Assembly: GCF_000294775.2 (NCBI RefSeq)
Contig: NZ_CP015506.1
Location: 5,059,501-5,123,500 of the forward strand
DNA from: Cytobacillus oceanisediminis 2691
Lineage (GTDB): Bacteria > Bacillota > Bacilli > Bacillales > Cytobacillaceae
Length of the DNA stretch: 64,000 bases
Direction: 5' to 3'
Part shown: positions 24,577 to 32,522 of the stretch, in pieces
Layout: the number at the start of each line of letters is the position of its first letter
Numbering within the stretch: the stretch's first letter is position 1
Notes under the pieces: generated by a model
The model's database searches: none
What the model saw: only the letters and a program-made list of their open reading frames with translations
What the model was told of the DNA's origin: nothing
Program-made: the position numbers and the translations under genes

Positions 24577-26058
24577 TTATCTTAAATTTTTATTTGCAAG
24601 TTCTGTAATCTGTTCTCCGCCTGCTTCGTTCCACTCTTTAACGAATTTATCGAAATCAGAGATTGGACGCTTGCCAGTAATGATGTCCGTTGTAAATTCC
24701 ATATACAGGTTTTGCATAGCATCCCAGTTAGCTACATATTCTTCCGGGATTATGAAGCTATTGTCTTCTGCATAAAACTCTTCTGCTGATTGAAGTGATT
24801 TTTCCGCAGACTCACTTAATAATGGTGTAGTTTCATCTACTGGAGTGGCCGGCGTATAATCAGCTGGCTCCCAGAATCTAGCAAACCATTCACTGTAATA
24901 TTTATCAGTAAGCTGAAGTTTTCCATCCACTACGTTATAATGATCACCTTCGAATCCGAAACGGTCGATCATTTGTCCTTCAGGGCTAGCCATATAATCT
25001 AGAATCTTAAACACAAGATCCTTGTTCTCAGAATTAGCAGAGACTGCAATACCTCTTGATTCTTTTGTAACATCCGTAGCTCCATAGCCTTGAGATTGGC
25101 CTTTCGCAGGCGGAAGCATGACTAGTGAAGCTTCTTCTCCGCTCACTTGAACCATTTTGCCTTCATAAATATCGATTACCTTACCAGCTGTACCAGGGAT
25201 GATCGCAGCGTCCCCATCAAAGAATGCTTTTTCTTTCGTATCCCATTGCTTTGTTAAGTATTGAGGATCCAAAAGTCCTTCTTTATATAGCTTATTATAG
25301 AATTCAAGCTTTTCTTTTTGCTGCTTTGAAACTCTTGCGTATTCAAAGGAGCCATCTTCTTTTTGCAGCCAGGTTTTATCGATCCCAAAAGCCATATCAA
25401 ACATATAGTCGATTTCTGCAATGTCACCGGCAACTGTAATGGCATATTTAGGTTTATCGCCGCCTGGCTGTTTTTCAACTAATTCTTTGAAAAATGCATA
25501 GTAATTGTCCACAGTTGGATTTTCCATTAGTGCTTTAGAAGTTTCCATTTTGTTAAACCAGTCTCCTCTAATGACAGGAACTTTAGGAGCAAGTGGTTTA
25601 ATCCATAGTAGATACGGATAATTTTCAAGTCTTTTTTCGTTAAATGGCTGAACGATATCCTTAAGATACTTTGATTCCTTGATATATGGTCTTAAATCCT
25701 CTAATAAACCCTGTTCTGCCATGGCTTGATCCCCGCCTTGGAAATAAATCATGTCAGGAATATCGCCGCTATTGAGCAGTAAGTTTAACTTCTCAGCATA
25801 GTTACCTTGCGGGAGGTCGACTAATTCAAAATTCACTTTAATATTTTCATCTTCAAGGAGTCCTTTTTCAATCGCATCGTAATATTTTTCTGAAACAGGG
25901 TTAGAGCTGTTATCGTCCTTCATTACCACACGGATTGTTGTCGCTCCCCCTTTTTCTTTTTTATCTTCCTGACCTGCTTCTTCTTTGTTCGTACAAGCCG
26001 CCAGTAAACCTAAAACCAAAATGAGGCTTAATATGGCTAAAAGAGATTTCTTCATCAC
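24577..26058 (-). CDS. LplA-like extracellular solute-binding lipoprotein
   Basis: A 493-residue family-1 solute-binding protein. The signal peptide MMKKSLLAILSLILVLGLL ends in lipobox LLAAC (Cys about residue 22), so it is membrane-anchored outside the cell. The mature part has the LplA-type layout (KVNFELVDLPQGNYAEKLNLLLNSGDIPDMIYF with IPD near residue 125; YMASPEGQMIDRFGFEG later). LplA-type proteins bind oligosaccharides or complex glycosides rather than free ribose. It heads the first transcription unit (with ARH 4 and 3), preceded by two operators and a possible promoter. The start has GGGGGAAAAG upstream. Confidence 0.9.
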   Translation of the reverse strand: MMKKSLLAILSLILVLGLLAACTNKEEAGQEDKKEKGGATTIRVVMKDDNSSNPVSEKYYDAIEKGLLEDENIKVNFELVDLPQGNYAEKLNLLLNSGDIPDMIYFQGGDQAMAEQGLLEDLRPYIKESKYLKDIVQPFNEKRLENYPYLLWIKPLAPKVPVIRGDWFNKMETSKALMENPTVDNYYAFFKELVEKQPGGDKPKYAITVAGDIAEIDYMFDMAFGIDKTWLQKEDGSFEYARVSKQQKEKLEFYNKLYKEGLLDPQYLTKQWDTKEKAFFDGDAAIIPGTAGKVIDIYEGKMVQVSGEEASLVMLPPAKGQSQGYGATDVTKESRGIAVSANSENKDLVFKILDYMASPEGQMIDRFGFEGDHYNVVDGKLQLTDKYYSEWFARFWEPADYTPATPVDETTPLLSESAEKSLQSAEEFYAEDNSFIIPEEYVANWDAMQNLYMEFTTDIITGKRPISDFDKFVKEWNEAGGEQITELANKNLR

Positions 26059-26146
26059 TTTTCCCCCTAAAAAGTTATTTTTTCATATTCTAATTGAATC
26101 GATGAATGATTACTCCCCCCTTGCCATTCATCATATTAGGAGATTG

Positions 26147-26174
26147 ATAGTATAAAAGATAACCAGAATCACAA
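26147..26174 (-). promoter_or_regulatory. Candidate promoter of the binding-protein unit
   Basis: The minus strand shows TTGTGA (complement of 26169-26174), a 16-bp spacer and TACTAT. The operator at 26180 abuts the -35 side, which would let a bound repressor block polymerase. Confidence 0.4.
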
Positions 26175-26179
26175 TGATG

Positions 26180-26193
26180 TGGAACCGGTTACA
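26180..26193. promoter_or_regulatory. LacI-type operator O3
   Basis: TGGAACCGGTTACA differs from the perfect palindrome at one base. It lies directly upstream of the candidate -35 box of the binding-protein gene. Confidence 0.75.
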
Positions 26194-26277
26194 TAAATGA
26201 CTATAAAAGGTTGTTACTAACAATTCTGAATTAGATGATTATGTTGAAGCGTGACAACCAACCTTTGTGTATCCTTA

Positions 26278-26291
26278 TGTAACCGGTTACA
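26278..26291. promoter_or_regulatory. LacI-type operator O4
   Basis: Perfect TGTAACCGGTTACA, 98 bp from O3. Paired operators therefore precede both units of the locus. The stretch 26300-26544 holds no gene or motif I recognise. Confidence 0.85.
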
Positions 26292-26544
26292 TATTATATT
26301 CCCTTCTAGAATAATTGAAAGTAGATTTAAAGTCAACAACTAAAAATTCAAATTACTCTGGAAATCTTTTTGCTCTGTCGACGCGAAATTCTGGACAGCA
26401 ACTTGGGGTTGACCATTTGCTTTTGATTTAGGCTGGAGCGGAAGTATAGGATTTAGGTGCAGGGGATATTGAAGGTTCTTGCTATTCCTCTTGTTTTAAC
26501 AAAATTCAATAAAACGTATGATATTTCTCCACTTCCCTTTTCCC

Positions 26545-26596
26545 AAAAAAATCAAAGTCCCCCATTACCCAGAAGATACTCTGGAGATTAGGGGGA
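26545..26596 (-). terminator. Terminator after the regulator gene at 26661
   Basis: On the minus strand TCCCCC...CCAGA pairs with TCTGG...GGGGGA around a small loop and is followed by CTTTGATTTTTTT. It closes the 29240-26661 unit. Confidence 0.75.
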
Positions 26597-26660
26597 ATCT
26601 TACTGAAAGTCAATCATTTTCGATTCGCACGATTTCTTGTTTAATCTTAAAACGGGGAGC

Positions 26661-27971
26661 CTATAGCTTCAACTCATAAACCTTCCGCGGCCGCCCGCGC
26701 TGCCCAGGCTGTTCTTCACCCGTCACTTTGGCAAGCCCCAGCCGTTCGAGCTCCGCCATAATCCTCCTCGAATTGCGTTCTGTGTTTTTCAGCCATCTTG
26801 AGACTTCCTGCGCAGTGACAATATTTTTTTGATAGTGCCTTGATAGGTATTCGATTTTGGATACGATTGCCGGATTGATTTTGGCGCCCTTAAAGCGTTC
26901 TTCCCATTCCTCTCCCCAAATGCGGTGCTGGTAAGAAACCGCCTCTTCGCCGCATTCAGAAAGGTGTTCCTTAATTTGTTTGGTTTCATCGACACTAACC
27001 ACAGGCGAAGCTTTCTGATCCCGGGCATATTGGAGGGCGAGCCGGACATTTTGCTCTGCATCATATGCTGTCAGCCCGTAGCCGACACCGATTCTCACCT
27101 TCAGCTTGCTGTGGATTTTCGCTTCTTCTATTAGAGAGTACATGGAGGCTTCCTGAAAATGCATTTCCATTTCGCCCCGGGTTGTATAAATAAAGAATAG
27201 ACCATCCCCGATCTGCACAAAGGAGCCTTGGACTTTTTCCGCATAATCAAGCATGACCTGCTTGATTTCCAGCTCATGCCGCTTCATTTCATAGGTGAAA
27301 TGCTGCTCTTCCAGTGAGCTTGCAGAGTGAACGACTTCCATTCCCATAATCGCTATCTGGGAGCGCTTATACCAATTGGACTGGCCTCTTTCCCTTAGGT
27401 AGCGGAGTACAAGTTTAATGGCGACAGGGGAAGGGACCACCCGGTAGCATGGGATTCCCTGTTCCCTCAGCCGGTCATGGACCTCCTGGACACAAGTCAA
27501 TGCGACCTCCGTCTTCCCTTCCTCAAAAAGCTTCTTATGAAAACGGATTATTTCCTCTGCCGGCTCGTATTCATTGTAGGAAAAAGTATGGATGTTTAAG
27601 TCCCCTAAAAAGTATGTATTCTTTAGTATATCAAGCTCCGATTCCTGAATGGTGTCCAGGCTTGCCTGCTGAAATCCGCCTTCCCTGATATGCGCTTCAA
27701 GGAGTGTTCCCAGAAGGCTGGAGCCATATAGTGGGGGATAATGCGCGTTTTCTTCTCCGATCAGCCCTTTTGAACGCGCGTAATAATAAGGAGCCTGTCC
27801 GGAGAAAAACCATAAATCGATTTCCGTTTTATGTTCCCTGATAATCTTTTCCGTTTCTTTTGTTTCCTTATAAATGTATGGAATCATCTCAAGCTCGCTG
27901 TATTCACGCGATAAGGCAAGAATGTGTCCAACGGAGTCTCCCGGCCCCACTACCCCAACGCGAATCTTCAT
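26661..27971 (-). CDS. Transcriptional regulator: N-terminal sensor, central degenerate GGDEF/cyclase-like region, C-terminal winged helix
   Basis: A 436-residue cytosolic protein I cannot place in a named family. The N-terminus (MKIRVGVVGPGDSVGHILAL, later WFFSGQAPYYYARSKG and TCVQEVHDRLREQGIPCYRVVPS) looks like a PrpR-N or Rossmann-type ligand sensor. The middle (QIAIMGMEV, GDGLFFIYTTRGEMEMHFQEAS, KLKVRIGVGYGLTAYDAEQNVRLALQYAR) resembles a degenerate GGDEF/nucleotide-cyclase fold. The end (IVTAQEVSRWLKNTERNSRRIMAELERLGLA, then QRGRPRKVYEL) is a clear winged HTH. It follows the carbamoylase-like M20 gene by 21 bp and probably controls it or the whole abg-like cluster. Confidence 0.6.
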   Translation of the reverse strand: MKIRVGVVGPGDSVGHILALSREYSELEMIPYIYKETKETEKIIREHKTEIDLWFFSGQAPYYYARSKGLIGEENAHYPPLYGSSLLGTLLEAHIREGGFQQASLDTIQESELDILKNTYFLGDLNIHTFSYNEYEPAEEIIRFHKKLFEEGKTEVALTCVQEVHDRLREQGIPCYRVVPSPVAIKLVLRYLRERGQSNWYKRSQIAIMGMEVVHSASSLEEQHFTYEMKRHELEIKQVMLDYAEKVQGSFVQIGDGLFFIYTTRGEMEMHFQEASMYSLIEEAKIHSKLKVRIGVGYGLTAYDAEQNVRLALQYARDQKASPVVSVDETKQIKEHLSECGEEAVSYQHRIWGEEWEERFKGAKINPAIVSKIEYLSRHYQKNIVTAQEVSRWLKNTERNSRRIMAELERLGLAKVTGEEQPGQRGRPRKVYELKL

Positions 27972-27992
27972 TCTTTTCCACCTGCTTCTTCT

Positions 27993-29240
27993 TTATATGC
28001 TTGTTTCATTTTTTAAATATTGAGCGATAATCTCTGTTCCCATTCTCAGATCTTCAATAGAGGCAAACTCCTCAGGATGGTGGCTGAGCCCATTTTTGCA
28101 GGGAATGAATAAAAGCCCTGAAGGCCATTTGGCCGCCATATTCATGACATCATGGCCAGCACCGCTTTCAAGCACCAAGGCTTTGTATCCTAAAGTTTCA
28201 CCTGATTGCTGTAATTTTCGCATCACTGCCTCATCCAGCTGAACGGATGGATTATGAACAAGCGTTTTTACTTCTATTTTAACACCAAAAGATTCAGAAA
28301 GCTGAAGACATTTTTCTCGGATGAGCTCCTCCATTTCTTTTTTCAGCGAATCTTCCACACTGCGGATATCGACTCCAAGCTCAACCGTTCCGGGAATCAC
28401 ATTCATGGCGTTCGGCTTTAGTTCAAAGGTGCTTGCTGTCGCTACAATCGGCACCGCATTGGAAGCCGATAAAGAAAGAGCTGTCTCTGATATGAATGAA
28501 ACGAGAGGTGCAGCCGCTACAAAGGCATCCTTTCGTTTGCCCATCGGCGTCGTTCCTGTGTGCCCCATCTGTCCATTGATGATTACCTTTAAACGGATTG
28601 GGCAGGCAACTGCCGTCACTGCTCCAAAGTCTGCACCGGCATCTTCAATTCTGGTCCCCTGCTCTATGTGAAGCTCAATAAAACTTTTTAGAGCTGACTC
28701 CGGCCGTTCAGCCTTTTCAATAGCTTCCCACGACAAACCCATGCCCTCGACTGCCTGACGGATGGTGATGCCATCCTCATCCGTTACATCTTCCACTTCG
28801 CTCTTATTAAGCAGGCCGCTCATAGCCTTGCTGCCAATGGTTGATACGCCAAAACGGGATGATTCCTCCGATGCAAAACAAATGACTTCAATGGGTGAAG
28901 CAGGTTCGAATCCCTCTTCTTTCAATTTCTTTACGGCAGCCAGGCCGCATAGAACACCGGCCACTCCATCATAGCCACCTCCGCCTTTGACCGTATCCAC
29001 ATGAGAACCTACTGCAACAGCAGGTGAGGAATCTTTAGCTTCCCAGCGGGCAATCGCATTCCCCGCTTCATCTCTTCGAACCTTCAACCCCATATCCTCT
29101 GCAATGGAAACAAATACATCAATGGCCCGCCATTCTTCTTCCGTGTAGCCTAATCGGCAGAACCCTTCCGCCTGGACCATGCTGTCTGTTAAATTTAACG
29201 CTTTCAGTTGCTTATCCAACCATTCTTTCACCTTCAACAC
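27993..29240 (-). CDS. M20 family amidase (N-carbamoyl-amino-acid hydrolase type)
   Basis: A 415-residue paralogue of the enzyme at 8215-9471. It has GSHVDTVKGGGGYDGVAGVL, the catalytic ASEESSRFG, LHIEQGTRIED, GHTGTTPMGKRKDA, SGAGHDVMNMA and GLSHHPEEFASIEDL, all hallmarks of carbamoyl- or ureido-cleaving M20 enzymes that release ammonia. The start is uncertain within 9 bases: GTG 29240, TTG 29237 or GTG 29231 all follow a GGGAGGA, and the last has the most usual spacing. It is separated from the AbgA-like gene upstream by a terminator and followed closely by the regulator. Confidence 0.87.
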   Translation of the reverse strand: MLKVKEWLDKQLKALNLTDSMVQAEGFCRLGYTEEEWRAIDVFVSIAEDMGLKVRRDEAGNAIARWEAKDSSPAVAVGSHVDTVKGGGGYDGVAGVLCGLAAVKKLKEEGFEPASPIEVICFASEESSRFGVSTIGSKAMSGLLNKSEVEDVTDEDGITIRQAVEGMGLSWEAIEKAERPESALKSFIELHIEQGTRIEDAGADFGAVTAVACPIRLKVIINGQMGHTGTTPMGKRKDAFVAAAPLVSFISETALSLSASNAVPIVATASTFELKPNAMNVIPGTVELGVDIRSVEDSLKKEMEELIREKCLQLSESFGVKIEVKTLVHNPSVQLDEAVMRKLQQSGETLGYKALVLESGAGHDVMNMAAKWPSGLLFIPCKNGLSHHPEEFASIEDLRMGTEIIAQYLKNETSI

Positions 29241-29263
29241 TCCTCCCTGATCTCATGAAGAAA

Positions 29264-29287
29264 ATGAGGCAGATTGCTCTGCCTCAT
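29264..29287 (-). terminator. Terminator after the second AbgA-like gene
   Basis: ATGAGGCAGA and TCTGCCTCAT form a perfect 10-bp stem with a 4-base loop, followed on the minus strand by TTTTCTTC. Confidence 0.75.
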
Positions 29288-29294
29288 CCATTTC

Positions 29295-30569
29295 TTAATT
29301 TAATTTTTTTATAGATTCAAACAGCAGCCGGACGGCATTTAGCATTGTGCCCTCATTAATATCAAACTTTTCGTTATGATGGCCTGCCGCCAGTTCTGTA
29401 CCGAAAATGCAGTATGTGGCCTGACCTCCATTTTGCTGAACACGCTCCATGAAGAAGGTTGCATCCTCTGAGCCCGCAGGTGAATTATCTTCAAGAATAC
29501 TTTCTTTTATATAGGAAGCTTCTTGTGCACAGGCATGCAAGACGGATGCCAGCTCTTTTGAACCTTGAGCACTAATGGCCTCGCCCACAGTACGAATCTC
29601 GTATTCTACGCCATACATTTGGGCTGATCCTGCGATAACAGCTTCGGCCTGGGCTTTGACATATTCGTTAATTTTTGTCGTTTCCCCGCGTGTTTCTATC
29701 TTCAGCACAGCTTTATCTGCGATGATATTTCGGCCTGAGCCTGCATGCATTTCACCCACGTTGATGCGGGTTGCCCCTTCTGAATGACGCGGAATAGCGT
29801 AAATATTCAGGGCAGCAGAAGCGGCGGCGAGCAAAGCGTTTTTACCCTCTTCCGGATTTCCGCCTGCATGGGAAGATACTCCTTTAAACGTTACATCAAG
29901 TTTTGACGTAGCCAGGAATCCGTTTTTTGATGCCACAAAATGTCCATCTGGAACTCCTGTACCGACATGTGAGGCAATTAAATAATCCACATCATCGACA
30001 ACTCCTGCTTCGGACATCGAACGAGCCCCGCGGGTGCCTTCCTCGGCAGGCTGAAAAATCAATTTGATTTTCCCCTTAAGGCTGTCTTTATTTTCAGCAA
30101 TTAAGCTTGCCAGGCCAAGCCCGATGGTTGTATGTGCATCGTGTCCGCAGGCATGCATGGTGTTTGGAACTGCAGACCTGAATCCTTCTTTTTGCGGAAA
30201 ATGGCTGTCTGCCTCTGATTCATGGATCGGCAATGCATCCATATCAACACGGAATGCAATCACCGGGCCATCCTTTTTAGTATCCATTGTTGCGACAATG
30301 CCTGTATAGCCGTCTGTAAAAGCTTCGATATATTCTTTTTTCGCACCGTTTTCGAGAGCCCATCGATAATGTGCGGCTGTTTCCTCTTGATTCGGCTTCC
30401 CCATAAAATAATCAGCTGCCATTACCTTCCTGCCCATTTCCAGCTGGAATCCAAGGTCATCCAGGATCGACGCGACAATGGAGGCTGTCCGCATTTCCAG
30501 GAATCCTCCCTCTGGATAGCGGTGAAAATCACGCCGCCACTCTTTTAATTGATTTTCAAGATTACTCAC
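29295..30569 (-). CDS. AbgA-like M20 amidohydrolase (p-aminobenzoyl-glutamate hydrolase subunit A type), copy 2
   Basis: A 424-residue zinc-dependent hydrolase of the AbgA subgroup. That subgroup is recognisable by an insert after the N-terminal WRRDFHRYPEGGFLEMRT (the VMAADYFMGKPNQEETAAHY region) and by RVDMDALPIHESEADSHFPQ, MHACGHDAHTTIGLG, PAEEGTRGARSM and SAGSEDATFFMERVQ-type motifs. AbgA works with AbgB to split p-aminobenzoyl-glutamate. It is 20 bp downstream of the AbgT transporter gene. The start is a GTG (complement of 30567-30569) with a weak GGATG site. It shares most motifs with copy 1 at 33967-35265. Confidence 0.87.
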   Translation of the reverse strand: MSNLENQLKEWRRDFHRYPEGGFLEMRTASIVASILDDLGFQLEMGRKVMAADYFMGKPNQEETAAHYRWALENGAKKEYIEAFTDGYTGIVATMDTKKDGPVIAFRVDMDALPIHESEADSHFPQKEGFRSAVPNTMHACGHDAHTTIGLGLASLIAENKDSLKGKIKLIFQPAEEGTRGARSMSEAGVVDDVDYLIASHVGTGVPDGHFVASKNGFLATSKLDVTFKGVSSHAGGNPEEGKNALLAAASAALNIYAIPRHSEGATRINVGEMHAGSGRNIIADKAVLKIETRGETTKINEYVKAQAEAVIAGSAQMYGVEYEIRTVGEAISAQGSKELASVLHACAQEASYIKESILEDNSPAGSEDATFFMERVQQNGGQATYCIFGTELAAGHHNEKFDINEGTMLNAVRLLFESIKKLN

Positions 30570-30589
30570 TTTTTAACCACATCCTATTC

Positions 30590-32137
30590 TTATAGATAAG
30601 GACCGATTCCCGGACCAAACGGGATTCCAAAGAAGACGAACACTAAAAGCATAATGATCCACGTGATCAGGAACGTAACCGAGTACGGAAGCATTAATGA
30701 AATGAATGTTCCAATTCCCGCTTTTTTATCATACTTCTGCATAAACGACAGGGCGATAACCATATATGGCATCATCGGTGTCACGATATTCGTAGATGAA
30801 TCTGCTACACGGTATGCCACTTGCGTGAATGCAGGGTGATAGCCAAGCTGCATAAACATTGGCACAAACACAGGTGCTTCAAGCGCCCACTTTGCTGAAC
30901 CCGAAGTGATCAGGAAGTTCAAGGAAGCTGTAAAAATGATGTAGCCAATAATCAATCCGATTCCGGTGAACTCCACGTCCTTCAGGAATTCTGCCCCATT
31001 TACCGCTACCCATGTAGCGATATTGGACCAGCTGAAGTATGCGATGAATTGGGCGATTGCGAAGATTAAGACAATATAGGACGCCATATCCTTCATCGAT
31101 TCAGCCATAAAGTTGGCAACATCTTTACTGCTCTTAATGTTTCCAACCGTAATACCATATACAGTACCAATAATGATGAAGAAGAACAGAATAATTGGAA
31201 TAATGCCATCCAGGAATGGAGATGGAACAAGTCCGCCATCTTCATTGGTTAACGGGCTGTTTGGTATAAGGATCGTTCCCACAATAAGGGCAATATAGGC
31301 AAACCCGGCAATGGCTGCATTCCGCAAAGCCTTGCCGGCATTAGGCGGATCTTCAGCAATAGCTTCCTTTACCTCATCGCCTTTATATTCTCCAAGACGC
31401 GGTTCAATGAATTTCGTCGTAACAAGTCCGCCGACAATGGTTAAAACAAATACAGAAACAATATTAAAATACCAGTTATCAATTGGCGTAACGACAATAT
31501 TCTCGTCTATAATCTTGGCAGCTTCTGTTGAAATCCCTGCCAAAAGTGCGTCCGTTCCCGCAATCAGCAGGTTTGCGGTAAACCCGGCACCCGCTGATGC
31601 ATATCCTGCAGCCAAACCGGCAATCGGGTTACGGCCGATTTTATAGAAAACCATTGCAGCAAGCGGCGGCACCAGAACCATCGCAGCATCTGAAGCGATA
31701 TTCCCCATAATACCGACAAACACAACTGTATACGTGATTAATGCTGGCGGTGATTTTAAAATCGTTTTCTTAATGGCATAATCCAGCATGCCGACCTTCT
31801 CAGCAAGACCGATCCCGAGCATCATGGACAGAACCAGGCCAAGCGGAGCGAACCCGGTGAAGTTATCAAGCATGGATGTCAGGATGAAATTCAGGCCTTC
31901 TGCAGATGCCAGGTTCTTAACTTCCAGCTCCTCTCCAGATCCGGGATGGACAACAGTAGCACCAAAGGCGCTAAAGATTGCTGAAACAATAATGACTAGC
32001 ACTGCGAGCCCGGCAAATAATATAAATGGATCCGGGAGCTTGTTGCCGACCTTCTCGACTCCGTTGAGGAATCTCTGGGCAATCCCTGTTTTTTTATTTT
32101 CTGTTACCACTTTCTTTCCTTGTTTTTCTGTTTTCAT
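30590..32137 (-). CDS. abgT: AbgT-family transporter
   Basis: A 515-residue inner-membrane carrier with about 11-13 hydrophobic segments, related to E. coli AbgT (p-aminobenzoyl-glutamate uptake) and MtrF. Family blocks are NKLPDPFILFAGLAVLV, FAPLGLVLSMMLGIGLAEKVG, NIASDAAMVLVPPLAAMVF, FLITSGSAKWALEAPVFVPM and the terminal RVADSSTNIVTPMMPYMVIAL. I start at the ATG 32135-32137, which has GAGGGGAG upstream. A longer open frame to 32329 would translate the 52-bp repeat array and is rejected. Neighbouring abgA/abgB-like genes support import of an aminoacyl-glutamate-type folate breakdown product, though some AbgT proteins export sulfonamides. Confidence 0.92.
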   Translation of the reverse strand: MKTEKQGKKVVTENKKTGIAQRFLNGVEKVGNKLPDPFILFAGLAVLVIIVSAIFSAFGATVVHPGSGEELEVKNLASAEGLNFILTSMLDNFTGFAPLGLVLSMMLGIGLAEKVGMLDYAIKKTILKSPPALITYTVVFVGIMGNIASDAAMVLVPPLAAMVFYKIGRNPIAGLAAGYASAGAGFTANLLIAGTDALLAGISTEAAKIIDENIVVTPIDNWYFNIVSVFVLTIVGGLVTTKFIEPRLGEYKGDEVKEAIAEDPPNAGKALRNAAIAGFAYIALIVGTILIPNSPLTNEDGGLVPSPFLDGIIPIILFFFIIIGTVYGITVGNIKSSKDVANFMAESMKDMASYIVLIFAIAQFIAYFSWSNIATWVAVNGAEFLKDVEFTGIGLIIGYIIFTASLNFLITSGSAKWALEAPVFVPMFMQLGYHPAFTQVAYRVADSSTNIVTPMMPYMVIALSFMQKYDKKAGIGTFISLMLPYSVTFLITWIIMLLVFVFFGIPFGPGIGPYL

Positions 32138-32247
32138 ATACTCCCCTCGCTTTTCTGTTTTTTGTATTTTCTTAATTTTGAGTGTAGACGATGCTTTCCG
32201 CTGCGGCGGCCAGGTTGGGACTTGCTGTTCCCGATTTCTGCTTCTAT

Positions 32248-32520
32248 TGTCCGAAGTGGCGCTAAGTTCGGACTCACTCTCCCTGTTTTCCGCTTCTTCT
32301 GTCCGAAGTAGCGCTATATTCGGACTCACTCTCCCTGTTTTCCGCTTCTTCTGTCCGAAGTGGCGCTAAGTTCGGACTCACTCTCCCTGTTTTCTGCTTC
32401 TTCTGTCCGAAGTAGCGCTAAGTTCGGACTCACTCTCCCTGTTTTCCGCTTCTTCTGTCCGACTGAGCGCCTGGTTCAGACTGCTTCTCCCGGTTTTCAG
32501 CTTTTCCTGTCCGAATGAGA
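32248..32520. repeat. Tandem array of 52-bp hairpin units (TGTCCGAA...TTCGGACTCA)
   Basis: Units start at 32248, 32300, 32352, 32404, 32456 and 32508 (partial), every one exactly 52 bp apart. Each good unit has GTCCGAA-N11-TTCGGAC, a 7-bp stem, followed by a pyrimidine-rich CTCTCCCTGTTTTCCGCTTCT segment (split here as two parts: CTCTCCCTG and TTTTCCGCTTCT). Units 1-4 are nearly identical and unit 5 is diverged. It fills the gap between the abgB stop (32523) and the abgT ribosome site, so it would be transcribed inside the operon leader. Related single or diverged units occur at 55695 and 60214-60375. Confidence 0.9.
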
Positions 32521-32522
32521 AG

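Noticed and set aside
32138-32329. N-terminal extension of AbgT
   Set aside because: It translates the 52-bp repeat array and is not seen in AbgT proteins as I know them; a good ribosome site lies at the ATG 32137.
32248-32520. CRISPR array
   Set aside because: The units are contiguous 52-bp repeats without unique spacers, each with an internal hairpin and a nearly constant tail; no cas genes are near.
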